From assembly GCA_905207705.1 (NCBI GenBank), contig CAJLMA010000010.1, positions 8,001 through 72,000 of the forward strand: a stretch of 64,000 bases of DNA, written 5' to 3'. Positions 25,922 to 35,211 of the stretch are shown piece by piece (within the stretch, counting starts at the first letter, position 1; every line of letters begins with the position of its first letter). The notes under the pieces are model-generated. The model was not told the DNA's origin. It did not search any database and saw only the letters and a list, made by a program, of their open reading frames with translations. The position numbers were made by a program, and so were the translations under genes. This stretch comes from an uncultured Prevotellaceae bacterium. Its GTDB lineage: Bacteria; Bacteroidota; Bacteroidia; Bacteroidales; Muribaculaceae.

Positions 25922-27160
25922 ATGGGGAAAAAGGAAAAAGAAGAATTGCATTGCAGCTTTTGCGGTCGCGGAGCTGATGAAGTAGCGTTGCTGATGCCCG
26001 GAATGAACGGATGTATTTGCAACGACTGTGCCGCACAGGCGTTTGAAATATCTAAGGAATACTTGAACCAGCATGGGACGAAAGCTGAAGCCATAGATAT
26101 TGCCAACGTGCCGAAGCCTGCCGAGATCAATGCTTATCTCGACCAGTACATAATAGGGCAGGAGCGTGCGAAGAAGTACATATCGGTAGCCGTTTACAAT
26201 CACTATAAGCGTTTGGCTCAGAAAAACGACGATGTGGACATAGAGAAGTCTAACATTATTCTTGTCGGTCCAACCGGCACGGGCAAGACGCTTATAGCAA
26301 AAACTATCGCACGCTTGCTGAAAGTGCCCTTTGCGATGGTCGACGCGACAGTGCTCACCGAGGCCGGTTATGTGGGCGAGGACATCGAGAGCTTGCTCAC
26401 GCGATTGTTGCAGGCATGTGACTATGACGTGAAACAGGCCGAACGCGGTATTGTGTTTATTGATGAAATAGACAAGATTGCCCGTAAAGGGGATAATCCG
26501 TCGATAACGCGCGACGTGAGCGGAGAAGGCGTGCAGCAAGGGCTGCTGAAGTTGCTTGAAGGCTCGATTGTGAATGTTCCGCCACAAGGTGGCCGGAAGC
26601 ATCCCGAGCAACGCATGATAGCAGTAGACACCAAAAATATATTGTTCATTTGCGGCGGCGCATTTGAGGGCATCGAGCGCAAAATCGCATTGAGATTGAA
26701 CACTCATGCCGTGGGATATGGGGCTGACTCGGCCAATGTGCGTATTGCAAGGGAAAAGTTGCTGCATTTCGTTACGCCTCAGGATTTACGCTCGTTTGGG
26801 TTGATTCCAGAAATCATAGGCCGTCTTCCCATCTTGACAAATCTTGAAGAACTCGACCGCAACGCGTTGAGGCGTATCCTTGTGGAGCCAAAGAATGCCA
26901 TCGTGAAGCAATACGTCAAGTTGTTCAAGATGGATGGCGTGGACTTGAAATTTGAAGACGCCACTCTTGACTATATTGTAGACAAGGCAATAGAGTTTAA
27001 GCTCGGTGCGCGAGGCTTGAGGTCGATAGTCGAAACTATCATGATTGATGCGATGTACGAAACCCCGTCGACCGACAAGAAAGAATTTGTTGTTACCAAG
27101 GAATATGCTCAATCTCAATTGAAGAAGGCAAATTTCGAGATGATTCGTCAGGTGAATTAA
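25922..27160 (+). CDS. clpX: ATP-dependent Clp protease ATP-binding subunit ClpX
   Basis: AAA+ unfoldase of 412 residues that delivers substrates, including tmRNA-tagged proteins, to ClpP. The N-terminal zinc domain shows CSFCG and CICNDC. Walker A is GPTGTGKT, Walker B IVFIDEID, followed by the pore and sensor regions (GYVGED, LKLLEGS, RFIPE-like SFGLIPEIIGRLP). The start at 25922 (MGKKEKEELHCSFCG) is the family start; an in-frame ATG at 25865 that overlaps the clpP stop is less likely. Same operon as clpP. The tmRNA at 52112 encodes tags for this protease. Confidence 0.97.
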   Translation: MGKKEKEELHCSFCGRGADEVALLMPGMNGCICNDCAAQAFEISKEYLNQHGTKAEAIDIANVPKPAEINAYLDQYIIGQERAKKYISVAVYNHYKRLAQKNDDVDIEKSNIILVGPTGTGKTLIAKTIARLLKVPFAMVDATVLTEAGYVGEDIESLLTRLLQACDYDVKQAERGIVFIDEIDKIARKGDNPSITRDVSGEGVQQGLLKLLEGSIVNVPPQGGRKHPEQRMIAVDTKNILFICGGAFEGIERKIALRLNTHAVGYGADSANVRIAREKLLHFVTPQDLRSFGLIPEIIGRLPILTNLEELDRNALRRILVEPKNAIVKQYVKLFKMDGVDLKFEDATLDYIVDKAIEFKLGARGLRSIVETIMIDAMYETPSTDKKEFVVTKEYAQSQLKKANFEMIRQVN

Positions 27161-27175
27161 TTTAACGTGACAAAA

Positions 27176-27207
27176 TTTGGTTTTTTGCCTTGGGAACATT
27201 ATATTTG
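27176..27207 (+). promoter_or_regulatory. Promoter of the second recQ
   Basis: TTTG (27176-27179), 20 bases, TATATTTG (27200-27207), ending 35 bases before the ATG. Confidence 0.65.
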
Positions 27208-27242
27208 TTCAAGCAATATAACAACTTTCTTTCATTTTAACC

Positions 27243-29423
27243 ATGGCAAATAAAGAATTATTGACGTCGACTCTGAAAAAATATTTCGGGTTTGACACAT
27301 TCAAGGGCAACCAAGAGGCCATAATGGAAAACCTGTTGGAGGGGAATGACACATTCGTTTTAATGCCTACCGGAGGTGGCAAGTCCCTGTGCTTTCAATT
27401 GCCGTCGTTGATAATGGAAGGAACAGCCATCGTGATATCGCCGTTGATCTCATTGATGAAGAATCAAGTGGATGCCATGCGCAATTATAGTGACGAGGAA
27501 GGAGTGGCCCACTTTCTGAATTCTTCGCTCAACAAGCAGGCAATCGACCAAGTGAAGGACGATGTTCTGAGTGGAAAGACGAGGTTGTTGTATGTTGCTC
27601 CCGAGTCATTAACCAAAGAAGAAAATATAGAATTTTTTAAGAAAATCAAGATTTCTTTTTATGCCGTAGACGAGGCTCATTGTATTTCGGAGTGGGGGCA
27701 TGACTTTCGTCCGGAGTATAGGCGCATAAGGCCGATCATCAACGAGATTGGCAAGCGTCCGGTGATAGCACTTACAGCCACGGCGACGCCAAAAGTACAG
27801 CATGACATACAGAAGAATCTTGGCATGACCGAGGCGAATGTTTTCAAGTCTTCGTTCAACAGGCCAAATCTGTATTATGAAGTACGCCCTAAGACGAGTA
27901 ATGTCGACAAGGATATTATCAAGTTCATAAAGGAGCGTCCCGGCAAGTCGGGTATCATTTACTGCCTGAGCCGCAAGAAAGTTGAGGAACTGGCTCAGAT
28001 GTTGCAGGTCAACAACATCAATGCGTTGCCTTATCATGCTGGTATGGATTCAAGCACGCGCAGTGCCAATCAGGATGCGTTTCTGCTTGAAAAGGTTGAT
28101 GTAATAGTGGCCACGATAGCATTTGGAATGGGTATCGACAAGCCTGATGTGAGATATGTCATTCATTATGACATACCTAAAAGCTTAGAGGGATATTATC
28201 AAGAGACAGGCAGGGCTGGTCGTGATGGCGGCGAAGGGTTGTGTATCACATTCTATACCAACAAGGACTTGCAGAAACTCGAGAAATTCATGCAGAGCAA
28301 GCCTGTGGCAGAACAAGAAATCGGTAAGCAATTGCTTCTTGAAACAGCTTCCTATGCCGAGACATCTATGTGCAGGAGAAAAATTTTGCTGCATTACTTC
28401 GGAGAGGAGTACAAGGAGGATAATTGCGGTAATTGTGACAATTGTTTAAATCCCAAAAAACAAGTGGAAGCTAAGGATGAGCTATGCGCGGTGATTGAGA
28501 CTATCATCGCATTGAAAGAGAAATTTAAAGCTGATTATGTGATTAACGTATTAATAGGGAAAGAAACTAATGAGATCAGGTCATATAATCACGAAGATTT
28601 GGAAGTATTCGGATGTCAACAAGGAACTGACGAGAAAATACTTTCGGCAGTAATAAGGCAAGCAATCATAGCCGGGTATATAGATAAAGATATTGAAAAT
28701 TACGGATTATTGAAAGTTACTCGTGCAGGACGTAAGTTCCTTGACAAGCCAGTTTCGTTCAAGATAGTCGAAGACAACGACTTCTCTGACAGCGATGAAG
28801 AGGTGGTCGCCAAAGGCGGTGTATCGTGTGCGGTCGATCCCGAATTGAGCGCGATATTGAAGGATTTGCGCAAGAAGATAGCAAAGCAGAACGGGTTGCC
28901 GCCGTATGTAATATTTCAAGATCAATCGCTCGATGCCATGGCCACGACATATCCCATCAGCATCGAGGAGCTGATAAACATTCCGGGTGTCGGTCCGGGT
29001 AAGGCAAAACGCTATGGCGAGGAATTTGTCAAAGTGATAAAACGCCATGTGGAAGAAAATGAAATAGAGCGTCCCGAAGATTTGCTTGTGCGCAGTGTGC
29101 CAAACAAGAGCAAATTGAAGATTTCCATAATTCATGGCATAGACAGCCGCATTCCGCTTGATGAGCTTGCAGAATCGAAAGATCTTGATTTCAACGAGTT
29201 CCTTGACGAGGTTGAAGCCATAGTTTATTCTGGAACTAAAATCAACATAGATTATTTCCTTGATGAAATAATGGACAAGGATATGCAAGATGAAATTTTC
29301 GATTATTTCAAGACAAGCGAAAGCGATGACCTTGAAGCTGCGATACAAGCTCTTGGAAGTGAATACACCGAAGAAGAGATAAGGCTTGTGAGAATTAAGT
29401 TCTTGTCGGAACTCGGCAATTAA
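27243..29423 (+). CDS. ATP-dependent DNA helicase RecQ (second paralogue)
   Basis: A 726-residue RecQ helicase. Visible: MPTGGGKSLCFQLPSL (Walker A), DEAHCISEWGHDFRPEYRR, ALTATATPKVQ, QETGRAGRDGG, the zinc site CRRKILLHYF plus CGNCDNC, and an HRDC domain near 540-620 (LPPYVIFQDQSLDAMAT, INIPGVGPGKAKRYG). About 100 extra C-terminal residues (from about 625) are helical and acidic and look like the helix-turn-helix tail of Bacteroidetes RecQ proteins. It differs from the 604-residue RecQ at 14113 by this tail, so the two are not a recent duplication. Own promoter and terminator. Confidence 0.95.
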   Translation: MANKELLTSTLKKYFGFDTFKGNQEAIMENLLEGNDTFVLMPTGGGKSLCFQLPSLIMEGTAIVISPLISLMKNQVDAMRNYSDEEGVAHFLNSSLNKQAIDQVKDDVLSGKTRLLYVAPESLTKEENIEFFKKIKISFYAVDEAHCISEWGHDFRPEYRRIRPIINEIGKRPVIALTATATPKVQHDIQKNLGMTEANVFKSSFNRPNLYYEVRPKTSNVDKDIIKFIKERPGKSGIIYCLSRKKVEELAQMLQVNNINALPYHAGMDSSTRSANQDAFLLEKVDVIVATIAFGMGIDKPDVRYVIHYDIPKSLEGYYQETGRAGRDGGEGLCITFYTNKDLQKLEKFMQSKPVAEQEIGKQLLLETASYAETSMCRRKILLHYFGEEYKEDNCGNCDNCLNPKKQVEAKDELCAVIETIIALKEKFKADYVINVLIGKETNEIRSYNHEDLEVFGCQQGTDEKILSAVIRQAIIAGYIDKDIENYGLLKVTRAGRKFLDKPVSFKIVEDNDFSDSDEEVVAKGGVSCAVDPELSAILKDLRKKIAKQNGLPPYVIFQDQSLDAMATTYPISIEELINIPGVGPGKAKRYGEEFVKVIKRHVEENEIERPEDLLVRSVPNKSKLKISIIHGIDSRIPLDELAESKDLDFNEFLDEVEAIVYSGTKINIDYFLDEIMDKDMQDEIFDYFKTSESDDLEAAIQALGSEYTEEEIRLVRIKFLSELGN

Positions 29424-29471
29424 GCTGTATTGCAGTGTTAGGATATAAGTTGTTGACTTTTAATATAGTGG

Positions 29472-29504
29472 ATGCCGCTTCGGCCTTGTGTCGAAGCGGC
29501 ATTT
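29472..29504 (+). terminator. Terminator after the second recQ
   Basis: ATGCCGCTT pairs with AAGCGGCAT with further CG pairs at the loop. The T-tract is short (ATTTG). Confidence 0.65.
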
Positions 29505-29842
29505 GCGTTGCGTTTACGGCGTAAGACGCAGGCCATGTGTGTAATGAAGCAAGATGGGTTGTCTCGCTTGATTAGAAGTCATGAAGGTTATGCTGAAGGT
29601 AGATTATGATTAAAAAGTGAAAAAATATTAAATATTTGTAGTCTAAATTCTCGAATTTAATAATTATTAGTACATTTGTAGGCAATAATGATAGAAACAT
29701 GTCGGGTAAACAAGCATTTTTTAGGGATATTGCTTGTATGGTGAATATCAACGACTGAGAAAACTCATATCATTTCGGGACGAGATTCCATCCCGTTGTG
29801 CAGACAAGAAAAATTTCAGATTAATTATAAAACATACCGTTT
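29505..29842 (+). promoter_or_regulatory. guaB upstream region: promoter, short leader frame and hairpin
   Basis: About 340 bases without a long gene. A -7 box TACATTTG is at 29671-29678. A possible 19-codon leader frame begins at ATG 29699 and stops at 29758. A small hairpin (CGGGA with TCCCG) lies at 29777-29796. The guaB leader would be about 155 bases. No known purine riboswitch core is recognisable. A regulatory use of the leader frame or hairpin is only an inference. Confidence 0.4.
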
Positions 29843-31315
29843 ATGTCATTTATTGCAGATCGAGTAAAAATGGACGGGCTCACATTCGACGATGTCCTTT
29901 TAATTCCCGCTTATTCGGAAGTTTTGCCAAATGCTGTCGACTTGTCGACAAAGTTCTCCCGCAATATAATTCTTAATGTTCCGCTTGTTTCGGCAGCCAT
30001 GGATACGGTGACCGAAGCACAGTTGGCTATTGCAATCGCGCGTGAAGGTGGCATAGGTGTCATCCACAAGAATATGACCATTGAGGAGCAGGCTCGCCAA
30101 GTGCACATGGTGAAAAGAGCAGAGAATGGCATGATTTATGACCCAGTGACTATATCTCGCGGCTCTCGCGTAATAGACGCTTTAAACTTGATGAAGGAAT
30201 ACAAGATTGGCGGCATACCTGTAGTTGACGAAAACGGAATGCTTGTGGGCATCGTCACTAACAGGGACTTGCGTTTTGAGCGCAATCTTGAAAGACCTAT
30301 CGACGAGGTAATGACAAAAGAAAATCTTGTTACTACAAGTCAATCGACTAATCTTGAGGAAGCAGCCGATATATTGCAACGCCATAAAATAGAAAAGTTG
30401 CCGGTTGTGGACAAAAATGGCAAATTGGTGGGATTGGTCACTTATAAAGATATAACAAAAGCCAAGGATAAGCCTAACGCTTGCAAAGACAGCCTGGGTC
30501 GCTTGCGCGTTGCAGCCGGCATAGGTGTTACAAGCGACAGCCTAACGCGTGCCGAGGCTCTTGTCAAAGCCGGTGTCGACGCTATTGTCATAGATACGGC
30601 TCACGGTCACAGTAAAGGTGTCGTAAGGGTATTGAAGGAAGTGAAGGCTGCTTACCCCGAAATAGACGTAGTAGTTGGAAACATTGCGACAGGTGAAGCT
30701 GCGAAGTTCCTTGCCGACAATGGTGCCGATGCAGTGAAGGTGGGAATCGGCCCCGGTTCAATCTGTACGACCCGTATCATAGCAGGCATAGGCGTTCCGC
30801 AATTGTCGGCCGTGTATGATGTGGCCAAGGCTCTCGAAGGTACTGGAGTGCCATTGATTGCCGACGGTGGCATACGTTATTCAGGCGATATTGTAAAAGC
30901 CCTTGCTGCCGGAGCTTATTCGGTGATGCTTGGTGGAATGTTTGCCGGTGTTGAAGAATCTCCGGGAGAAACAATCATTTTCAATGGCCGAAAATACAAG
31001 TCTTATCGTGGAATGGGGTCGCTTGAAGCAATGGAGAAGGGTTCTAAAGACCGTTATTTCCAAGCTAATGTAACCGACAACAAGAAACTTGTTCCTGAAG
31101 GTATTGCTGCAAGGGTTCCATATAAGGGAACATTGTATGAGGTCGTTTATCAGATGCTTGGCGGACTTCGTGCAGGCATGGGGTATTGCGGGGCTGCAAA
31201 TATTGAAAAGTTGCATAGCGCGCAATTTACGAAAATCACAAATGCAGGGGTGGCCGAGAGCCATCCGCATGATGTGACTATCACGAGCGAAGCTCCTAAT
31301 TACAGTCGAGGCTGA
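29843..31315 (+). CDS. guaB: Inosine-5'-monophosphate dehydrogenase
   Basis: Oxidises IMP to XMP with NAD, the committed step of GMP synthesis. It is 490 residues, a normal length. Visible: the N-terminal LTFDDVLLIPAYSEVLP, two CBS domains inserted at about 95-215 (IGGIPVVDENGMLVGIVTNRDLRF, IEKLPVVDKNGKLVGLVTYKDI), the catalytic Cys loop GPGSICTTR, the flap region GSLEAMEKGS with a mobile-loop YF, and EGIAARVPYKG. It is a single-gene unit between a leader region and a strong terminator. Confidence 0.98.
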   Translation: MSFIADRVKMDGLTFDDVLLIPAYSEVLPNAVDLSTKFSRNIILNVPLVSAAMDTVTEAQLAIAIAREGGIGVIHKNMTIEEQARQVHMVKRAENGMIYDPVTISRGSRVIDALNLMKEYKIGGIPVVDENGMLVGIVTNRDLRFERNLERPIDEVMTKENLVTTSQSTNLEEAADILQRHKIEKLPVVDKNGKLVGLVTYKDITKAKDKPNACKDSLGRLRVAAGIGVTSDSLTRAEALVKAGVDAIVIDTAHGHSKGVVRVLKEVKAAYPEIDVVVGNIATGEAAKFLADNGADAVKVGIGPGSICTTRIIAGIGVPQLSAVYDVAKALEGTGVPLIADGGIRYSGDIVKALAAGAYSVMLGGMFAGVEESPGETIIFNGRKYKSYRGMGSLEAMEKGSKDRYFQANVTDNKKLVPEGIAARVPYKGTLYEVVYQMLGGLRAGMGYCGAANIEKLHSAQFTKITNAGVAESHPHDVTITSEAPNYSRG

Positions 31316-31345
31316 TAAAGAATAGATGTTGCATTAAGTAAAATA

Positions 31346-31388
31346 AAGCCGGCCAAGTCCATCTATATAGACTCGGCCGGCTTGTTTT
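31346..31388 (+). terminator. Terminator after guaB
   Basis: AAGCCGGCC-AGTC pairs with GACT-GGCCGGCTT, followed by GTTTT. Confidence 0.8.
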
Positions 31389-31589
31389 AATGACGGGTAT
31401 AGAATTGAGTTCTCGTCGTGGTATTGATACTTTTTTTGGGGCTGAAAATTAAAATGTTACGACTTTACTACCAAAAACTTTCGAGAATCATCGCATAAAA
31501 ACACAGGTATATTATAATTTTTAAATTAAAATTCCGTTATAAAACAGTGTAATTATAAACTGTGAATATTATAACTATCATAAACAAGT

Positions 31590-33509
31590 ATGAGAAAAAG
31601 AATATTGATTGGCATGGTCGCATCGATGGCGGTCATGTTTAACTTGTCGGCCAAGGATAAAGATCCGGTACTTATGGAAGTTGGCGGAGATAAGGTTACA
31701 TTGTCTGAATTTGAATATTTGTATCACAAAAACAGTCAACAACAAATTGAGAAAGAGCCTCTTGACAAGTATGTCGACCGTTTTGTCGTTTATAAACTCA
31801 AGGTTGCCGATGCCAAAGCTGCAGGAATTGACACGACAAAATCGTTTGTCAAGGAGTACACGATGTACAGGAATGATCTTGCAAGACCATATTTGATAGA
31901 TAGCACAGCATTTGATCGTCTTGCCCACGAGACTTACGAAAGGATGAAGCGGGAAGTAGAGGTTGCCCACATCATGCTTCCGACAGGTGAATGGGCTATA
32001 CGCGAAAAAAGCAAGCAGAAACTCGACAGCTTGAAACAATGCATAGAAAATGGCCAGGATTTTTCGGAGTTGGCAAAGGCTTATTCGATTGACCGTTCTG
32101 CAAGGGTAAATGGTGGAAACATGGGTTACATCACGGTAGGACGTACTCCCTATTCGTTTGAGCATGCTGCATTTACGACTCCGGTCGGGCAAATGACAAT
32201 AGTTCAAACCGATTATGGAATGCACCTGATAAAAGTGCTGGATAACCGACCCAGCCAAGGAGAGGTGAGCGTAGAACATATCTTGAAGATGTTCCCTCGC
32301 AATGCCAACGATTCGATTATGTCGGTGCTGACTGCCGAAATGGACAGCATATATGACCTTGTAGTGAACAAGGGAGGAAATTTCGAGGAAATTGCAAAGA
32401 AGGAGTCGGACGACCGAGGCTCGGGTCAAGCCGGCGGCTTGTTGCCGTGGTTTGGTGCAGGACGTATGGTTCCCGAATTTGAGAAAGTAGCTTTTGAACT
32501 TAAGAAGGGCGAAATTTCTAAGCCATTCAGGTCAAGATTTGGAATTCATATTGTTAAAAAACTTGACAATCGCAGCATCGGTTCTTTTGAAGACAACCGT
32601 GACAATATCATGGGGATGATAAAAATGGACGAGAGAGCCTTAATTCCTCAACAGGAACGTGTTGAACAACTTAAAAAAGAGTACGGGTTGAAAGAAAACA
32701 GCAAGTTCTTGGAGCTTGTAAAAGCCGAGGTTGAGAAATATGGCGTGTATGATTCTGTCCTCATTGAGCGTTTGCGCGTGATAGATTGCGAGGCATTCTC
32801 ATTTGCCGACAAGAAGGTTAATTCAAAAGAAATCACTTCTATGCTCAATTATTCGGTCAAATTGAATTCTGATGCAATAGTCACATATGTTGAGAACTTG
32901 ATGCATAGCAAGGAAAGCAGAATGATTGTAGACTATGAGTTGGAAAATCTTCCTGTTAAGTATCCTGATTATAGAAATTTGTTGAATGAATATTACGATG
33001 GCATGTTGTTGTTTGAAATAAGCAATCGCAACGTTTGGGATAAGGCCAACAGGGATAAGGAAGGACTTGAGGAATATTTCCAAGCTCATAAGGACAAGTA
33101 TAAATGGGATGAGCCTCGATTCAAGGGCTATTTGATTTATGCTTCCAATGACTCTGTTTCAAATGCGATAAAAAATGCGATGGACACGCTTGGTGGCGAC
33201 ACGTTGTTTGTTTCACTTAGAAAGCAATTCAAAGGAAATATCCGAATAGAGTATCAACTTGTAAAGAAGGGTGAAAATGCCGTGGTAGATGAAATCGCAT
33301 TCGGCGGAAAGAAAGCTGAAAATCCCGGACGATTCCCGGTTTATTTTGCCTATGACTACAAGATTATAGAGCAACCAGAAGAGGCAATCGACGTGAAAGG
33401 CCAAGTGACTGCTGACTATCAGAACCAGCTTGAGGAGCAATGGGTAGCACAGTTGCGCAACAAGTACAAGGTGAAGATTAATAAGAAAGTTTTGAAACAG
33501 GTGCAGTAA
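31590..33509 (+). CDS. Periplasmic peptidyl-prolyl isomerase with two parvulin domains
   Basis: A 639-residue SurA/PpiC-type protein with an N-terminal signal peptide (residues 1-21, MVASMAVMFNLSA). The chaperone-like N-terminal region (about 25-120) is followed by two rotamase domains: the first about 122-220 (VAHIMLPTGEW, NMGYITVGRTPYSFEHAAF), the second about 225-330 (VEHILKMFPRN, GSGQAGGLLPWFGAGRMVPEFEKVAF, FGIHIVKKLD). The long C-terminal part (about 340-639) is diverged and helical. It probably helps fold outer-membrane proteins. It is separated from the next SurA-like gene by two terminator hairpins, so it is its own unit. Confidence 0.9.
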   Translation: MRKRILIGMVASMAVMFNLSAKDKDPVLMEVGGDKVTLSEFEYLYHKNSQQQIEKEPLDKYVDRFVVYKLKVADAKAAGIDTTKSFVKEYTMYRNDLARPYLIDSTAFDRLAHETYERMKREVEVAHIMLPTGEWAIREKSKQKLDSLKQCIENGQDFSELAKAYSIDRSARVNGGNMGYITVGRTPYSFEHAAFTTPVGQMTIVQTDYGMHLIKVLDNRPSQGEVSVEHILKMFPRNANDSIMSVLTAEMDSIYDLVVNKGGNFEEIAKKESDDRGSGQAGGLLPWFGAGRMVPEFEKVAFELKKGEISKPFRSRFGIHIVKKLDNRSIGSFEDNRDNIMGMIKMDERALIPQQERVEQLKKEYGLKENSKFLELVKAEVEKYGVYDSVLIERLRVIDCEAFSFADKKVNSKEITSMLNYSVKLNSDAIVTYVENLMHSKESRMIVDYELENLPVKYPDYRNLLNEYYDGMLLFEISNRNVWDKANRDKEGLEEYFQAHKDKYKWDEPRFKGYLIYASNDSVSNAIKNAMDTLGGDTLFVSLRKQFKGNIRIEYQLVKKGENAVVDEIAFGGKKAENPGRFPVYFAYDYKIIEQPEEAIDVKGQVTADYQNQLEEQWVAQLRNKYKVKINKKVLKQVQ

Positions 33510-33534
33510 AAACTCTTCAATAAGGAGTTTTTTA
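33506..33534 (+). terminator. Terminator after the two-parvulin gene
   Basis: AAAAACTC pairs with GAGTTTTTT around a 9-base loop. It overlaps the stop codon. Confidence 0.6.
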
Positions 33535-33547
33535 ATGATATATCAAT

Positions 33548-33585
33548 GGGTTTCGGGACACTTTGGTGTCTTGAAACCCTTTTTG
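33548..33585 (+). terminator. Second terminator downstream of the two-parvulin gene
   Basis: GGGTTTC-GACAC pairs with GTGTC-GAAACCC around TTTG, followed by TTTTT. It is a stronger hairpin than the first. Confidence 0.8.
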
Positions 33586-33661
33586 CAAGTAAATGTAAAG
33601 AATTGCGTGTGCAATGGTAAAAAATACGAAAAGAACGTATGCGAATGGCTAACAATGATGA

Positions 33662-33752
33662 AAAACTAATATCTTTGCAGTTGAGAGGCTGCATCTCGGC
33701 ATAATATTCAAACGAACGTGGTATTATGCGCTCGATTTGCGCTATCTTTGTA
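33662..33752 (+). repeat. Intergenic hairpin-promoter repeat (copy C)
   Basis: A first core-like end (CTAATATCTTTGCAG, from 33665), then GGCTGCATCTCGGCATAATA, a stem CATAATA/TATTATG (33700-33728), then CGCTCGATTTGCGCTATCTTTG. It ends in the -7 box TATCTTTG (33743-33750), 70 bases before the SurA-like gene. Confidence 0.65.
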
Positions 33753-33819
33753 AAAAATATGAAGGTTGCAGGTAAATGGCAACCAAAGCATGGTTTCAGT
33801 TAATTAATTACTTATAATT

Positions 33820-35181
33820 GTGAAAATAAAGTTTTTATTAGTTTCGTTACTTTGCGCCGTATCGATGCATTCTTTCGCACAGAACAATATTATTGAAGAA
33901 GTTGCATGGGTTGTGGGCGATGAACCTATATACAAGTCGGAAATCGAGGAACAGTACATGCAGATGCAATATGACAAGCAGCCTATCGACGGCAACCCTT
34001 ATTGCGTGATCCCTGAACGCATGGCCATTAATAAATTGTTCCTGCATCAAGCGAAAATCGATACGATCGAGGTGCAAGATGCGATGGTGATGCAACAAGC
34101 CGACAGCCGTATTAATTTTTTCATAACCAGCCTTGGGTCAAAGGAGAAGGTTGAAGAATACTTCCGTAAACCGCTACCTGAATTGAAAGAGCAAATGATG
34201 GAAGTGATAAGGGACCAGTTTACCATACAACAAGTCCAAGAAAGTCTGACCAAAGATATAGAAGCAACGCCGGCCGACGTTAGGAAATATTTTGCGACAT
34301 TGTCGACCGACAGCGTTCCATTTGTCCCGTTGCAAGTGGAAGTGCAGTTGATTACGCTCAATCCGGTGATACCGCAACAGGAAATAGATGATGTGAAGGC
34401 ACGATTGCGCGATTATACCAATCGTATAAATTCGGGAGAAAGCGATTTCTCGACACTTGCCATTCTTTACTCGGAAGACGGAAGCTCGGTTTATGGAGGC
34501 GAGATAGGTTTTAAAGGGCGTGCCGAGCTTGTGCCTGAATATGCAAGTGTGGCATTCAACCTCAATGATACCAAAAAAGTGTCGAAGATAGTAGAGACCG
34601 AGTTTGGTTACCACATCATCCAGCTGATCGAAAAGCGTGGCGACCGTATTAACACAAGGCATATATTGCTTAGGCCTAAAGTGTCGGAAAAGGATTTGAC
34701 AAATGCGTTGAATCGTCTTGATTCCATAAGGACTGACATAGTAAAAAACAACTTTTCATTTGAGGCAGGAGCGCAATATATTTCACAAGACAAGGATACT
34801 AAAAACAATAACGGCTTGATGGTAAACCAGCAGACGGGTACAACAAGATTTGAAATGTCTGCGTTGCCACAAGAGATTGCGAAAGTGGTAGATACGCTTC
34901 AAGTCAATGAAATATCGAAGCCGTTCATAATGGTGGATCCTAAAAGCAACAAGGAAATTGTGGCAATTGTCAAGCTGAAGAACCGCATTGAAGGTCATAA
35001 GGCCAATATGAGCGACGATTATCAGATGATAAAGTCCATGTATGAAAACAGTACCAAGGCAAAGATCATAGAGGACTGGATTAAGAAAAAACAAAAAGAC
35101 ACATACGTCAGGATAGAAGAAGGATGGCGTAATTGCGAGTTCCAGTATGATTGGTTGAATAACAGTGTCGGCGAGGAGTAG
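33820..35181 (+). CDS. SurA-like periplasmic peptidyl-prolyl isomerase
   Basis: A 453-residue SurA-type chaperone with a signal peptide (residues 1-20, ending SFA) and two parvulin-like domains: about 175-270 (VEVQLITLNPVIPQQEID, GGEIGFKGRAELVPEYASVAF, FGYHIIQLIEKRGD) and about 278-385 (RINTRHILLRPKVSEKDL). It assists outer-membrane protein folding. The start at 33820 is GTG. It heads a cluster with the OstA-like protein (30 bases later), mutL and a serine hydrolase, all plus strand with short gaps. The promoter is probably in repeat copy C. Confidence 0.88.
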   Translation: MKIKFLLVSLLCAVSMHSFAQNNIIEEVAWVVGDEPIYKSEIEEQYMQMQYDKQPIDGNPYCVIPERMAINKLFLHQAKIDTIEVQDAMVMQQADSRINFFITSLGSKEKVEEYFRKPLPELKEQMMEVIRDQFTIQQVQESLTKDIEATPADVRKYFATLSTDSVPFVPLQVEVQLITLNPVIPQQEIDDVKARLRDYTNRINSGESDFSTLAILYSEDGSSVYGGEIGFKGRAELVPEYASVAFNLNDTKKVSKIVETEFGYHIIQLIEKRGDRINTRHILLRPKVSEKDLTNALNRLDSIRTDIVKNNFSFEAGAQYISQDKDTKNNNGLMVNQQTGTTRFEMSALPQEIAKVVDTLQVNEISKPFIMVDPKSNKEIVAIVKLKNRIEGHKANMSDDYQMIKSMYENSTKAKIIEDWIKKKQKDTYVRIEEGWRNCEFQYDWLNNSVGEE

Positions 35182-35211
35182 GATAGATTGTTATCATTTG
35201 TTGAGGAATAA

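Noticed and set aside
29734..29976. An 80-codon plus-strand frame overlapping the guaB start
   Set aside because: It runs out of frame into the guaB coding region, has no recognisable domain, and is explained by guaB.
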